Source: an uncultured Clostridia bacterium (GTDB taxonomy: Bacteria; Bacillota; Clostridia; Christensenellales; UBA1242). From it: a stretch of 64,000 bases of DNA. The translations under genes were made by a program, and so were the position numbers. Numbering within the stretch: position 1 is the first letter of the stretch; each line of letters starts with the position of its first letter. Under the pieces are notes generated by a model. It saw only the letters and a list, made by a program, of their open reading frames with translations. It was not told the origin of the DNA and made no database searches. The stretch covers positions 62,001 through 126,000 of the forward strand of contig CAKVHI010000001.1 of the NCBI GenBank assembly GCA_934747965.1, given 5' to 3'. Shown here one piece after another: positions 10,001 through 18,289 of the stretch.

Positions 10001-10473
10001 ACTCTTTCATATCCCGAATTTAGCAAACTTTGTTTAAACTTTTCAAAATCAATTTCTGTATTAACATTAAGTGTTAAATAAAGTTTTGAAAACTCATTTT
10101 TGTTTATAACCTTTTGCATCAAAACTTTGCCTAAAACAATCAAAACATCAATTTGTTTTTCGTTAAGCAAAAAAAGAGCCTTTGTTAGGTTACGCATATC
10201 TTCTTCATCTTGAAAATAACTGAAAGAATAGTTTTCAATTTTTGATACTAAAACATATGTTTTAAGATTTAGGCTTTCAAGTTGAGCCGAATATTTGTAA
10301 GCAAGGTCTATGGAAGAAACAACCAAAATTTTTTGCTTGTTAATCATTTTAAGCAAAAATGAGATTTCATTAAAATTTAAACCAAAACAAGAGCAATCTT
10401 TATTGCTCAAAACATTATTTACTAAATCGACATACTTACTTTCTTTATTTAATTTCTCTAAAACATTTATCAT
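7057..10473 (-). CDS. mfd: Transcription-repair coupling factor Mfd
   Basis: 1138 residues, normal Mfd length. Mfd is an ATP-driven translocase that removes RNA polymerase stalled at lesions and recruits UvrA. The N-terminal third is the UvrB-like module, followed by the RNA-polymerase-interacting domain around 470 (VGDYVVHDTFGIC). The RecG-like translocase then shows Walker A GDVGYGKTE near 630, DEEQRFG near 727, SATPIPRT, and the QLRGRVGRSD helicase motif. The C-terminal region includes the ESRFDVYEKI section of the UvrA-masking domain. Its ATG overlaps the pth stop in an ATGA arrangement, so the two are translationally coupled. Confidence 0.97.
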   Translation of the reverse strand: MINVLEKLNKESKYVDLVNNVLSNKDCSCFGLNFNEISFLLKMINKQKILVVSSIDLAYKYSAQLESLNLKTYVLVSKIENYSFSYFQDEEDMRNLTKALFLLNEKQIDVLIVLGKVLMQKVINKNEFSKLYLTLNVNTEIDFEKFKQSLLNSGYERVDELEKSGQFTIRGDIISVYAVNYKNPLRISFFDNLIEKISQFSIDTYDELKKEESITICPCNFYYESDKVESKIKETILDEIKNSSNEKKENLNNLLSEIENRPKVKINSNFILPFLDGFDSSILDYLDDGVVIFLEPKLLLDNINDEYVNFLSTTSSLIFEGRILPEHRDCVVKKENVFKANCTQLAFLNLNTSNKIFASQMVFSFLSSFVNNYNNNFTFLLEDIKGLINQNYTVVLCAESNEKALKLEEFMTQNDLIFAVITSLNQINAKGNYVFVSKVLNGVNFVEDKVIFVGNYNIYGTKKLTNQEEKLKKVFFTPKVGDYVVHDTFGICLCKKIEKIEFNSVEKDYIVLEFANNDVLYLPSEKANLISKYVGESQNPKLNKLGSDEFNKEKQKVKTKVKELAFNLIELYAKRNKQKGFAFNSDDIVQQEFENAFPFSLTPDQQKAVDDIKKDMQSGKVMDRLVCGDVGYGKTEVAMRAIFKAILSGKQVAFLCPTTILSEQHYKTCLARMKSFMVNVECLNRFKSKKETNEILDKLKSGKIDLICGTHRLLSNDVVFKDLGLLVLDEEQRFGVSDKEKIKNLKNNIDVITLSATPIPRTLNMSLIGVRDISIIDTPPKNRIPVHSVVCEYSPLLVKDAVKKEIARNGQVLIVYNRVESINQFAQTIQDYFPNTALGIAHGQMDKKALENVIMKVYNEEIQILVSTVLIENGIDLPKANTIIITSADKLGLSQLYQLRGRVGRSDIEAYAYFTYENSRLLTEEGYKRLACLSEFSSLGSGFKIAMRDLEIRGAGSVFGAEQSGHIEKVGIDMYNRLLKEAVSELKGIKTQEYKDLKIDVKLDCFIPKNYIENEESRFDVYEKISNLKNLSDELELENMLSQKYGQVPNSVKNLCYIAVLKNVMQNFSAKRIVVGSETTFIEFYDKSNVDNEKMLEILSKNKRVLSLKFRSLPIIEVNLNALVIDKIKQIINIFQNS

Positions 10474-11015
10474 AAACTTACATTATCAACTTGCCCATTT
10501 TTTGAAATAAATTCATCCAAAAAGTTGCAGGCTTTTTCAAAAACTTCATCAAAGTTTTGTTTTTTACATTTGCTTAAAACATAATTTATTAACGGGACAT
10601 TACTATTTTTATCTTTAATTCCAATTCTAAGCCTTTTAAAATTCTCACTGTTTATCATCCTAACAATATCTCTCATTCCGTTATGCGTTCCACTACTTCC
10701 CATTTTGCGAAATCTTATTTCGCCGATAGGCAAATCATAGTCATCATAAATAACCAAAATGTCTTCAATCTTAGCGCCAAATTTATTAATAAAATTTTTA
10801 ACACAAGTGCCACTGTTATTCATAAATGTTGTTGGTTTAACAAAAATAACTTTTTGCCCGTCAATATTTGTTTCACAAAAATTTCCGTTATATTTTGTTT
10901 TGTTCATCATCAAGCCTTTTTTTTCAAAAAATCTATCTAGGCACATAAACCCCATGTTGTGATAAGTAGATTCATATTCTTTTCCAAAATTACCAAGTCC
11001 AAAAATTAAAAGCAT
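10470..11015 (-). CDS. pth: Peptidyl-tRNA hydrolase
   Basis: 181 residues. Pth releases peptides from prematurely dropped peptidyl-tRNA. The signature GLGNFGKEYESTYHNMGF starts at residue 6 and holds the catalytic His; the usual Arg before it is Tyr here. Further conserved blocks are MNNSG, DDYDLPIGEIRFRKMGSSGTHNGMRDI and RLRIGI. AGGAGG lies six bases upstream of the ATG at 11015. It is co-transcribed with the upstream GlmU-like gene and overlaps mfd, a common Firmicute pairing. Confidence 0.96.
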   Translation of the reverse strand: MLLIFGLGNFGKEYESTYHNMGFMCLDRFFEKKGLMMNKTKYNGNFCETNIDGQKVIFVKPTTFMNNSGTCVKNFINKFGAKIEDILVIYDDYDLPIGEIRFRKMGSSGTHNGMRDIVRMINSENFKRLRIGIKDKNSNVPLINYVLSKCKKQNFDEVFEKACNFLDEFISKNGQVDNVSL

Positions 11016-11023
11016 ACAGCCTC

Positions 11024-11872
11024 CTAAACAATTTTTTCATTTGAAATCATTTTATTTTCTTTGATTGTTTGATTTTTTATAACACTGTAATCTTCAATCA
11101 CACAGTTTTCAAGAATAACACTGTTTTTGATTATGCTGTTTTCAACGCAAACATTCTTTTCTAAGATAACTTTATTTAGGCAACAAGAATTTAATTTGCA
11201 GTTTTCTTTAACAACACTTTTTCCACAAATTTTTACATTCTCGCCAACAATTACCCCACTTTCTATATTAACAACAGCATCAACAGCACAAGAATCTGGG
11301 TCTAAAAACACAACACCTTTTGATTGATGATAACTTATTATCCTGCTCTTTAAAATTTTTAGTGCAACCGAAAAACTTTTTAAGTCAAAAACCTTAAAAA
11401 AGTCTTCTTCAAAGAAGTTTTGCTCCAAAGGATTATAAATCTTCTCCGTTTTTTTTAAATAATCAGTTTCAAACATAAACCCACGATTAAATTTCAAACT
11501 GCAAAGTTTTTTAATTAAAAAATAATCAATAATTTCATGCACAGTTTTTTTTGTTAATAATGGCGTATCTGAAAACAAAGTCAAAACATATTTTTTATTG
11601 TTTAAATTATGTTTTATAACATTTATAATATCATCTTTTGAATCAATATCAACTATTTTGGTTTCAAAATTTACGCAAGCATTTTTAATATAATCTATGC
11701 CTTTAACAGCAAACATTTCCAAACTAGAATAATCTTTTTCATAAGAAGGTTTTAAAATTAAAACTAAAATGTTGTTATAATCTTCTTCCAAACTAAGTTC
11801 GCCCAAAATTTTGGAAACCATATCATTTGTTTTTTCTTTCTCAGTAGTTTCTGTTTCTATAAAGTCTATCAT
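11024..11872 (-). CDS. Degenerate GlmU-like nucleotidyltransferase with a short hexapeptide tail
   Basis: 282 residues. The middle (FSDTPLLTKKTVHEII, near 97-112) matches the DTPL block of GlmU-type pyrophosphorylases, and ALKILKSRIISYHQSKGVVFLDP (about 175-197) matches the GlmU linker into the left-handed beta-helix. A short run of hexapeptide turns follows to the C-terminus. The essential N-terminal LAAGxGTRM loop is missing, replaced by LVLILKPSYEKDYSSLEMFAVKG, and the acetyltransferase part is truncated. It therefore looks like a repurposed or regulatory GlmU relative rather than an active enzyme. AGGGGG precedes the ATG. It leads an operon with pth and mfd. Confidence 0.65.
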   Translation of the reverse strand: MIDFIETETTEKEKTNDMVSKILGELSLEEDYNNILVLILKPSYEKDYSSLEMFAVKGIDYIKNACVNFETKIVDIDSKDDIINVIKHNLNNKKYVLTLFSDTPLLTKKTVHEIIDYFLIKKLCSLKFNRGFMFETDYLKKTEKIYNPLEQNFFEEDFFKVFDLKSFSVALKILKSRIISYHQSKGVVFLDPDSCAVDAVVNIESGVIVGENVKICGKSVVKENCKLNSCCLNKVILEKNVCVENSIIKNSVILENCVIEDYSVIKNQTIKENKMISNEKIV

Positions 11873-11947
11873 AATTCCCCCTAAAAATTTTTATTTAAAA
11901 TCACATAAACTGATAAAAAATTTGAAATTAAACAGTTAATAATACTT

Positions 11948-11975
11948 ATTATAAAACATAATAAAAAAAAGTCAA
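11948..11975 (-). promoter_or_regulatory. Promoter of the GlmU-like/pth/mfd operon
   Basis: On the minus strand TTGACT and TATAAT are separated by 16 bases. The -35 box lies inside the terminator of the upstream tadA gene, so the two signals overlap. The 5' leader is about 70 bases. Confidence 0.7.
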
Positions 11976-11989
11976 ACGGTTAGCGTTTG
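11962..11989 (-). terminator. tadA terminator overlapping the stop codon
   Basis: CAAACG and CGTTTG pair around a five-base loop that includes the tadA stop codon, and an eight-T run follows two bases later on the minus strand. A short stem, but well placed at the operon end. Confidence 0.6.
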
Positions 11990-12426
11990 TCTTTAAAAAA
12001 ATTTGTCAAAAGAAGCGAACATTCTTTTTCTTTTATACCTCCTTCAACATAGCATTTTGAATTAAAACCTTTTTCATTTAATTTTTCATAATTTTCAACT
12101 TGCATGCCATACTTTTTGTCGTATGCCCCAAAATATATCGCATCAATTCTGCTTGACAAGATTGCCCCATAACACATCAAACAAGGTTGTTTTGTAACAT
12201 ATATAGAAAGCCCGGATAAATTCCAAGTTTTTAATTTTTTTGACGCTTTTTTTATTGCAATAATTTCAGCATGATAAACAGCACAATGTTTTTTCTCTTT
12301 TCTGTTAAACGCTTTTGCAATAATTTTGTTATCCTTAACAATTATTGCTCCAACTGGCACTTCATCTTGTTTGTATGCCTTTTTTGCTAACTTTAAACAA
12401 ACATCCATAAAATCTTCTTTTGTCAT
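11980..12426 (-). CDS. tadA: tRNA-specific adenosine deaminase TadA
   Basis: 148 residues. TadA converts A34 of tRNA-Arg(ACG) to inosine. The zinc and catalytic motif HAE is at 52-54 and the PCLMC zinc cysteines are at 82 and 85; VPVGAIIVKDNKII near 23-36 is also typical. The base before PCLMC is Gln rather than the common Glu. The start codon overlaps the rlmH stop in TAATG. It is the last gene of the operon from glmU C-domain through rlmH and ends in a terminator. Confidence 0.93.
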   Translation of the reverse strand: MTKEDFMDVCLKLAKKAYKQDEVPVGAIIVKDNKIIAKAFNRKEKKHCAVYHAEIIAIKKASKKLKTWNLSGLSIYVTKQPCLMCYGAILSSRIDAIYFGAYDKKYGMQVENYEKLNEKGFNSKCYVEGGIKEKECSLLLTNFFKDKR

Positions 12427-12899
12427 TATTTGTGATATCCCTTGTTGTTTAATATTGTAAATGCTCTGTAAATTTGTTCAGAAAAAATAACTCTCATAAG
12501 TTGATGAGGAAAAGTTAATTTTGAAAAAGAAATTTTATATTCGCATTTTTCTTCAACCTCTCGACTTACACCATAACTTCCGCCGATAACAAAATTTAAT
12601 TCACTTATTCCATTAACTTGTTTGTTTTTTATAAACTCAGCTAATTCTTCACTTGAATATTCTTTCGCATTTATTGAAAGCAAAACATTATTCTTTTTTA
12701 GTTTTGAAATAATTAACTTTCCTTCTTCGGTTTTAATTTTTTCTATCTCACTTTTTGTTGGGCTTGCAAAATTAAATTCTTTAAGTTCAATAATATTAAA
12801 ATTACAAAATGCTTGCAATCTTTTGGAATATTCTTTCAAAGCATCCCTAAAAAAACTTTCTTTGATGTTTCCCACACAAATCAAATTTATAGTCATCAT
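12426..12899 (-). CDS. rlmH: 23S rRNA (pseudouridine-1915-N3) methyltransferase RlmH
   Basis: About 157 residues of the SPOUT-fold RlmH/YbeA family, which methylates pseudouridine 1915 in helix 69 of 23S rRNA. Diagnostic are INLICVGNIKESFF at the start, LNFVIGGSYGV in the SAM-binding knot, and the C-terminal FPHQLMRVIFSEQIYRA ending in YHK. I take the start at the ATG of the ATGA overlap with the upstream protease gene (12899; the next codon is also ATG), with GGGGTG as ribosome binding site. Upstream residues MGCF in the open frame are unlikely to be translated. Confidence 0.95.
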   Translation of the reverse strand: MMTINLICVGNIKESFFRDALKEYSKRLQAFCNFNIIELKEFNFASPTKSEIEKIKTEEGKLIISKLKKNNVLLSINAKEYSSEELAEFIKNKQVNGISELNFVIGGSYGVSREVEEKCEYKISFSKLTFPHQLMRVIFSEQIYRAFTILNNKGYHK

Positions 12900-14020
12900 A
12901 AAACACCCCAAATGAATGTAAAAATGGTTATGATAGTTCCCAAAAACAAACTTGCAATCAGAAATATTTTATCAAGCAAAGCAAGTTTTTCTTTTGGATA
13001 AATGTCTTGCAAAAACAATTCAGTCAAATTTTTTGGTTCAATAATATTTTCAAGAATAATAGGCTCTACATCGCCAATATAGTGCATCTCATTCACTTCT
13101 TCGCCCGACTCATAGTTGACAATATTTTTATTTAATTTTCCTTTTAATTTTAAAATAACATTTTTGAAGCTTTCAAAACTTGTTAATTTCAACAATTTCA
13201 TGATTAATCTTGCAAGTAAGAACAATAAAACACAAATGCCTACAATTATAAACAACAAACTGATTATGAAATTGTTTGAAATAAAGTTTGAAATTGCATC
13301 ATAAAAATTTCCTAAAAACCAATTATTGTTTGACGCAAAAGATAAGTATACATTAACAAAGTTGTTCACAAAATGAATTATAACTGCTGGCCAAATGCTT
13401 TTTCCAACAATAGAAACAAAACCGATTAATAACCCCAAAATTGACGCATAAAAAACTTGAACAATGTTAAGGTGCATAAGTCCAAAGCATATCGAGCTTA
13501 TAATCAATGCGTGCTTCACACTTATGCTGTTAAAAAGCCCACGCATTAAAAGTCCACGATGAATAAACTCTTCACACAAAGCGGGCAAAATTGCAACACA
13601 AACAATATTAACAAAAAAACTTAATAGTGAATAATCTTGAGAAGTATTTCCGCTTGATGATTTATAGCCAAATGCATGAATAATTCCATTAAAAACTGAG
13701 CTTACAACGATGTTTAATAAAAATGCAATTAGGCCAATAAGAACACACAACAAAATAACTTTTCCATTAATTTTTTTGTATCCTAAGTTAGAAAAAGTTT
13801 CTTTAGGCTTTTTCTTAAACATAAGCATGTAAAACAAAAAAGGCACCAAAAACATAACAACCACTTGAATCAAAAAAGTTGAAATCAATTCTTGCCAAAT
13901 TTCGCCAAGACCACTCAAAAAACCAAGTCCAAAAATAATTCTTATACCAACAAAAAGTACAAGAGAAATAAAATATATTAAGGTTATTCTAAAAAAATTT
14001 GATTGTTTTTGCATATTCAC
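12896..14020 (-). CDS. CPBP-family intramembrane metalloprotease, first of a pair
   Basis: 374 residues with about eight membrane helices. The CPBP (Abi, Rce1-like) motifs are EEFIHR at 150-155, His183 in FGLMHLN and His216 in IIHFVNN. The family includes CAAX-type prenyl endopeptidases and bacteriocin-related proteases; bacterial roles are mostly unknown. The start may be the GTG at 14020, which directly follows the stop of the other CPBP gene, or the ATG at 14014. An acidic tail around 300-340 precedes a last membrane helix. Stop overlaps rlmH, so it belongs to the housekeeping operon. Confidence 0.88.
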   Translation of the reverse strand: MNMQKQSNFFRITLIYFISLVLFVGIRIIFGLGFLSGLGEIWQELISTFLIQVVVMFLVPFLFYMLMFKKKPKETFSNLGYKKINGKVILLCVLIGLIAFLLNIVVSSVFNGIIHAFGYKSSSGNTSQDYSLLSFFVNIVCVAILPALCEEFIHRGLLMRGLFNSISVKHALIISSICFGLMHLNIVQVFYASILGLLIGFVSIVGKSIWPAVIIHFVNNFVNVYLSFASNNNWFLGNFYDAISNFISNNFIISLLFIIVGICVLLFLLARLIMKLLKLTSFESFKNVILKLKGKLNKNIVNYESGEEVNEMHYIGDVEPIILENIIEPKNLTELFLQDIYPKEKLALLDKIFLIASLFLGTIITIFTFIWGVL

Positions 14021-15022
14021 CTAAAATTGAAAAATTACATTTAAAACCCACAACAAAACACCACAAACAAGGCTAATTAAAAGCCAATTTATTTTTTTTA
14101 AGCCATTATTTTTTTGCCAAGTTTTGATTTCATTTTGATTTTCAAAACTAATGTTTTTGCTTTCATTTTGTTTGTAAAGATTTGACTGTTTTGCGTTTAT
14201 TGTTTCTGTTTTATGAGATTTACAACTAGCACTTTTTAGCCATTTTAAAAGATAAAAAATCATAAAAAGCCCAAACAAAAGCAATGTTACAGCCAAAATG
14301 ATATAGTTTAAAGACAAGTATTTATAATCAAATAATAGTGGATTAATATAATTTATGATAAGCACAACACTATTATTAACAAAATGAACAAAAATACTTG
14401 CAAAAATGCTTTGAGTGTAAATGACTATAAAAGCCATAATAATTCCAAGAATAAATTGATAAATTGTTTGATGCAAACTTAAATGCATAAGCATGAACAT
14501 CAAACTTGAAACCAAAACAGCTTTTGTTTCTCCTTTTTCTTTAAGGCCGTCTAGGATTAAACCTCTAAATAAAAGTTCTTCAGTTATCGGAGCAAAAATC
14601 CCCATAGCAAACAACAAATAAACAAAATTTAAAGGATTTGATATGTCTAGTGGCAAGGTCTGTTGTTTTATGCCAAGAGTTAATAAAAAACTGTCGTAAA
14701 CATTTATTATTGGGCTTATCAAAAACAAGCAACAAAAAGAAATTAAAAGCAAAATTATAATTTGCTTGAAATTTAAACTCTTATGTTTTATTGACTTAAA
14801 AGTCATTTTTTTATGCTTTGTTATTGCTAAATAAATTATTAAAAAAGAAATTTGACTTATAAGTGTTGCAACAATTTTGTAAGCCATTGAATTTTCAAGT
14901 TCGGTTGGTTTAATAAAAAATGACAAAATAATTATGAAAAAAATTGCCAAAATGTTCGGCAAAAACAATGCTAGCATAAAAGAAATTGCACTATCTTTTT
15001 GATTATATTCGTTTTGCATCAT
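14021..15022 (-). CDS. CPBP-family intramembrane metalloprotease, second of a pair
   Basis: 333 residues, a diverged paralogue of the following gene. Motifs are EELLFR at 148-153, His180 in MLMHLS and His213 in FVHFVNN, placed in about seven membrane helices. A soluble Asn- and Lys-rich segment at about 265-310 precedes a final membrane helix. It ends exactly where the next CPBP gene begins. The pair sits between glmM and rlmH, so the two proteases may form a complex, but that is inference. Confidence 0.87.
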   Translation of the reverse strand: MMQNEYNQKDSAISFMLALFLPNILAIFFIIILSFFIKPTELENSMAYKIVATLISQISFLIIYLAITKHKKMTFKSIKHKSLNFKQIIILLLISFCCLFLISPIINVYDSFLLTLGIKQQTLPLDISNPLNFVYLLFAMGIFAPITEELLFRGLILDGLKEKGETKAVLVSSLMFMLMHLSLHQTIYQFILGIIMAFIVIYTQSIFASIFVHFVNNSVVLIINYINPLLFDYKYLSLNYIILAVTLLLFGLFMIFYLLKWLKSASCKSHKTETINAKQSNLYKQNESKNISFENQNEIKTWQKNNGLKKINWLLISLVCGVLLWVLNVIFQF

Positions 15023-15054
15023 TTTATTATATCATTTTAACAATTATTTTCAAA

Positions 15055-16356
15055 CTAAATATTAATTTTATTTATTAATTTTACAATTTCACTTGTTATA
15101 TATTTTAATTGTAATTTGCTTTCTCCTTCAACCAAAATTCTAATCTTATTTTCCGTTCCACTCATCCTTACAATAATTCTTCCATCAAAATTTTGCTTAA
15201 GTTTGTTTACTAAGTTATTTAATTCTTCACTGTTTTTAATTCTAAGTTTATCTTTAACTTCTAAGTTTGTTGCAAGTTGAGGCATCAAAGTTACATTAAA
15301 AAGTTCTTTTAAGGTTTTGTTTTCTTTTTTCATAACTTCCATTATTTTTATTCCTGCCAAAATGCCGTCTCCTGTTGGTAAAATGTTTTTTATAATTATA
15401 TGACCACTTTGCTCTCCACCCAAAACACCACCAAGCTTGTTAAGTGTTTCAATAACAAACTTATCCCCAACATCACAACGCACAAAATTTATACCCTTTT
15501 GCTTAAGTTTTTTCTCTATTTTCAAGTTTGTTTGTGTTGTTCCAACAACAATATTATTTTTAAGCAAATTTTGCTTTTTAAAAGAATTTGTAAGAATATA
15601 AACAATCGCATCGCCGTCCAAAACGTTTCCATTTTCATCAACACACAAAACTCTGTCAGCATCTCCATCAAAAGCAAGCCCCAAATTTGCATTCTCGGCT
15701 AAGACTATCTTTTTCAAGCCATCAAGATGCAAACTTCCACAATTTTCGTTAATTTCTCCATTTTTACAGTTGTTTATTGCAACAACTTCGGCACCCAGTT
15801 TAGAAAAAATTTTTGGTGCCAAACAAAAACTTGCACCATTTGCCAAATCAAGAACAACCTTGAGGCCATTGAGTCTAACATCAACATTGCTAATAATGTG
15901 GTCAACATATTTTTTTTGCAAATTTTCTTTAAATCTGTAACGCCCCAAACTAAAATTTGCAACACTACTGGCACCCAAAATATAACTTTCTATTTCTTGT
16001 TCAGTGCTTTCGCTAATCTTTTCTCCTTTTTCGTTAAAGATTTTAATTCCGTTATATTCTTTAGGATTATGTGAAGCCGAGATAACAACGCCATAATCAT
16101 AACCTAGTTTTGAAACCAAGCAAGAAACCACACTTGTTGGAGCAATGCCAATGTCATCAACAATTCCGCCATTTGAAATCGCACCACTCACAAGAGAAAA
16201 CAAAATAAGGTCGTTGCTTGGTCGTGTATCTTTGCATATTAAAATTTTAGGGTTTTCTTTAATTTTTGTTAATGCTAAACCGCATTTAAAAGCAAGTTCT
16301 GTTGTTAAGTCTTTTCCAACAACTCCTCTAATTCCGTCTGTTCCAAAATAGACCAC
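15055..16356 (-). CDS. glmM: Phosphoglucosamine mutase GlmM
   Basis: 433 residues, close to the usual 445. GlmM converts glucosamine-6-phosphate to glucosamine-1-phosphate for peptidoglycan. Motifs are YFGTDGIRG at 3-11, the phosphoserine loop ISASHNP with Ser95, the metal site DGDADR near 230, GGEQSGH, and the phosphate loop RMSGTENKIRI near the C-terminus. Translation starts at a GTG immediately after the TAA of the glmU C-terminal gene, with AGGAAG eight bases upstream. Placed directly after the acetyltransferase that uses its product. Confidence 0.96.
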   Translation of the reverse strand: MVYFGTDGIRGVVGKDLTTELAFKCGLALTKIKENPKILICKDTRPSNDLILFSLVSGAISNGGIVDDIGIAPTSVVSCLVSKLGYDYGVVISASHNPKEYNGIKIFNEKGEKISESTEQEIESYILGASSVANFSLGRYRFKENLQKKYVDHIISNVDVRLNGLKVVLDLANGASFCLAPKIFSKLGAEVVAINNCKNGEINENCGSLHLDGLKKIVLAENANLGLAFDGDADRVLCVDENGNVLDGDAIVYILTNSFKKQNLLKNNIVVGTTQTNLKIEKKLKQKGINFVRCDVGDKFVIETLNKLGGVLGGEQSGHIIIKNILPTGDGILAGIKIMEVMKKENKTLKELFNVTLMPQLATNLEVKDKLRIKNSEELNNLVNKLKQNFDGRIIVRMSGTENKIRILVEGESKLQLKYITSEIVKLINKINI

Positions 16357-17019
16357 TTATTTATCTTCCTTCTTTATATGAATCTTTTTTTCATCATCTT
16401 TGATTTTAAGTTCTCTTTTGCTAATCACAAATTTGTTTGCTTCAATGTTTTTGTCGACTGTAGTCCCTGCAGCAATAAATGAATTGTCTCCAACACTCAC
16501 GGGTGCAATCAAATTAGAATTACTGCCGATGAAACAATTTTTGCCAACAGTTGTTTTAAATTTTTCTTTACCATTATAGTTACAAAAAATCACACCACAA
16601 CCAATATTTGTTTTTTCGCCAATTTCGCTGTCACCAATATAAGCCAAATGACACGCTTTTACGCCATTTTTTATCAAACTTTTTTTAATTTCAACAAAAT
16701 TCCCTATTTTTGTATCATTCAGAATTTCAGCCTCTCTGAGTCTTGAAAACGGTCCTATTTGATTGAAAGAGCCTACTGATGAATTAACAAGATAACTAAA
16801 ACTGATTTTGTTGTTTTCGGAAATTTTGCAATCTTTTATAAAATTATTTCCTTCCAAAACGCAATTTTGACCTATAACTGTATTTCCTAATATGGTGTTG
16901 TTAGGATAAATTATTGTATTTTTACCAATTTTGCAAGTTTTGTCTATTATTGTTGAATTTGGATCTAAAATTTGAACACCAATACTTTTAAGATAATTTT
17001 CAAATTCTTTTTCTATCAT
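16357..17019 (-). CDS. glmU: Stand-alone GlmU C-terminal acetyltransferase domain (left-handed beta-helix)
   Basis: 220 residues that correspond only to the C-terminal half of GlmU, the glucosamine-1-phosphate N-acetyltransferase. After a short linker ([11 protein letters not shown]) come about ten hexapeptide turns, with the family signature [18 protein letters not shown], the catalytic-His region [11 protein letters not shown], and [17 protein letters not shown]. The uridyltransferase domain that normally precedes it is absent, and the only other GlmU-like protein here lacks its catalytic loop. It is first in the operon with glmM, so acetylation should follow GlmM directly. Confidence 0.85.
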   Translation of the reverse strand: MIEKEFENYLKSIGVQILDPNSTIIDKTCKIGKNTIIYPNNTILGNTVIGQNCVLEGNNFIKDCKISENNKISFSYLVNSSVGSFNQIGPFSRLREAEILNDTKIGNFVEIKKSLIKNGVKACHLAYIGDSEIGEKTNIGCGVIFCNYNGKEKFKTTVGKNCFIGSNSNLIAPVSVGDNSFIAAGTTVDKNIEANKFVISKRELKIKDDEKKIHIKKEDK

Positions 17020-17198
17020 AAAAACTTTTATGTTTTAAAAATTAAAATTGTTAATTAAAAATTATTGGAAAGTGAAAAGAATAAGTTTTTTTAGTTAATT
17101 CATAATGTTTGTTTGTGAAAAATTGATAACTATGTTATGATTATATATAGACAAATAAAAGAATATTAAAAATAATTATTCATAAAATAGATTATATT

Positions 17199-18182
17199 AT
17201 GACAAACAAAGATGAGATTTTAAAAAAGGAAGAGGATGTTAAAAACAAAGAATTTAAAAATATAAACAAACTTGAACAAATCGAAATAAAAAAAGAAGAA
17301 AATCTTGCAAAATTAAACGAAACTAATGTGAAACAAGGCAAAAACATTGAAATTGAAAGTTTTGTAACACTTGACAACACCACAAAAAAAGGTAAGATAT
17401 TAAGATTTATAATTGTTTGTTTAGTTTTTTCCATGATTATTTTAGGAATCTATTTAGCCCTAAAATTTACCGGAACACTAGATAAACTTGAAAGCTTGGA
17501 AGACATAAAAAAACTGATTTTGTCTGGCGGAAATTTTAGTTTGATTGTTTTTGTTATAATTCAATTTTTGCAAGTAACAATTCTTCCAATACCAGCATTT
17601 TTAACAACGGTTGCTGGCGCTATAATTTTTGGACCATTAATCACATTCATTTTAAGTTTCGTTTCAATTCTGCTTGGAAGTTTGTTTGCTTTTTGGCTTG
17701 GACGAAAATTTGGAAAGCGTATTTTAATTTGGACAGTTGGAAAAGAAGATGCACAAAAATGGACCAAAAAATTAACGAATGGAAAATATGCCTTTTTTTT
17801 GATGATGCTTTTCCCTGCCTTTCCTGATGACATCTTATGCATGGCGGCGGGCGTTACAAACATGAGTTGGAAATTTTTTACGATAACCAACCTAATCACA
17901 AGACCAATAGGAATTTTCTGCATTTGTTATCTTGGAAGCGGAACACTTCTTCCGTATGAAGGGTATTATTTAATAGCTTGGGCTTTTATTCTGATTTTGC
18001 TAGTAACTTTGTTTGTTTTAAGCATAAAATATCAGGGCAAAATAGAAAAATTTGTTGACAAAATTAACAATAAAATTACAAAGAGAAATAAAGTTAAAAA
18101 AACAATACCAAAAATAGAAAATTTGAATTTAAGCGATGGCGAAAACGAAAATGAAAGCACAAAAAATGAAGAAAAAAATTAA
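17199..18182 (+). CDS. TVP38/TMEM64 (VTT) family membrane protein
   Basis: 327 residues. A charged, coiled N-terminus (about 1-65) precedes membrane segments from residue 66. The VTT/SNARE-associated Golgi domain shows ILPIPAFLTTVAGAIIFG, GSLFAFWLGRKFGKR, and FPAFPDDILCMAAGVTNMSW, the FP.P.D...AG pattern of the DedA superfamily. Members are proposed lipid scramblases or transporters. The C-terminus is basic, then acidic. The ATG at 17199 has no clear Shine-Dalgarno. It is divergently transcribed from the glmU C-terminal operon. Confidence 0.82.
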   Translation: MTNKDEILKKEEDVKNKEFKNINKLEQIEIKKEENLAKLNETNVKQGKNIEIESFVTLDNTTKKGKILRFIIVCLVFSMIILGIYLALKFTGTLDKLESLEDIKKLILSGGNFSLIVFVIIQFLQVTILPIPAFLTTVAGAIIFGPLITFILSFVSILLGSLFAFWLGRKFGKRILIWTVGKEDAQKWTKKLTNGKYAFFLMMLFPAFPDDILCMAAGVTNMSWKFFTITNLITRPIGIFCICYLGSGTLLPYEGYYLIAWAFILILLVTLFVLSIKYQGKIEKFVDKINNKITKRNKVKKTIPKIENLNLSDGENENESTKNEEKN

Positions 18183-18254
18183 TTTTGACTTTTTGATCGA
18201 AAAGCATGTTAAATTATGTCATCGTATTCGTTTTGCTAAAATATGATTTTTAAG

Positions 18255-18283
18255 TTGCAAAAAATAAAATTACAATATATAAT
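18255..18283 (+). promoter_or_regulatory. Promoter of the dTDP-glucose dehydratase gene (leaderless)
   Basis: TTGCAA and TATAAT are 17 bases apart, and only six bases (CTTAAT) separate the -10 box from the ATG at 18290. The expected transcription start is at or next to the start codon. Confidence 0.65.
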
Positions 18284-18289
18284 CTTAAT

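Noticed and set aside
10470..12428. Alternative genetic code with TGA as Trp
   Set aside because: pth, the first CPBP gene and others end at TGA with immediate coupled starts, and Trp is encoded by TGG throughout.
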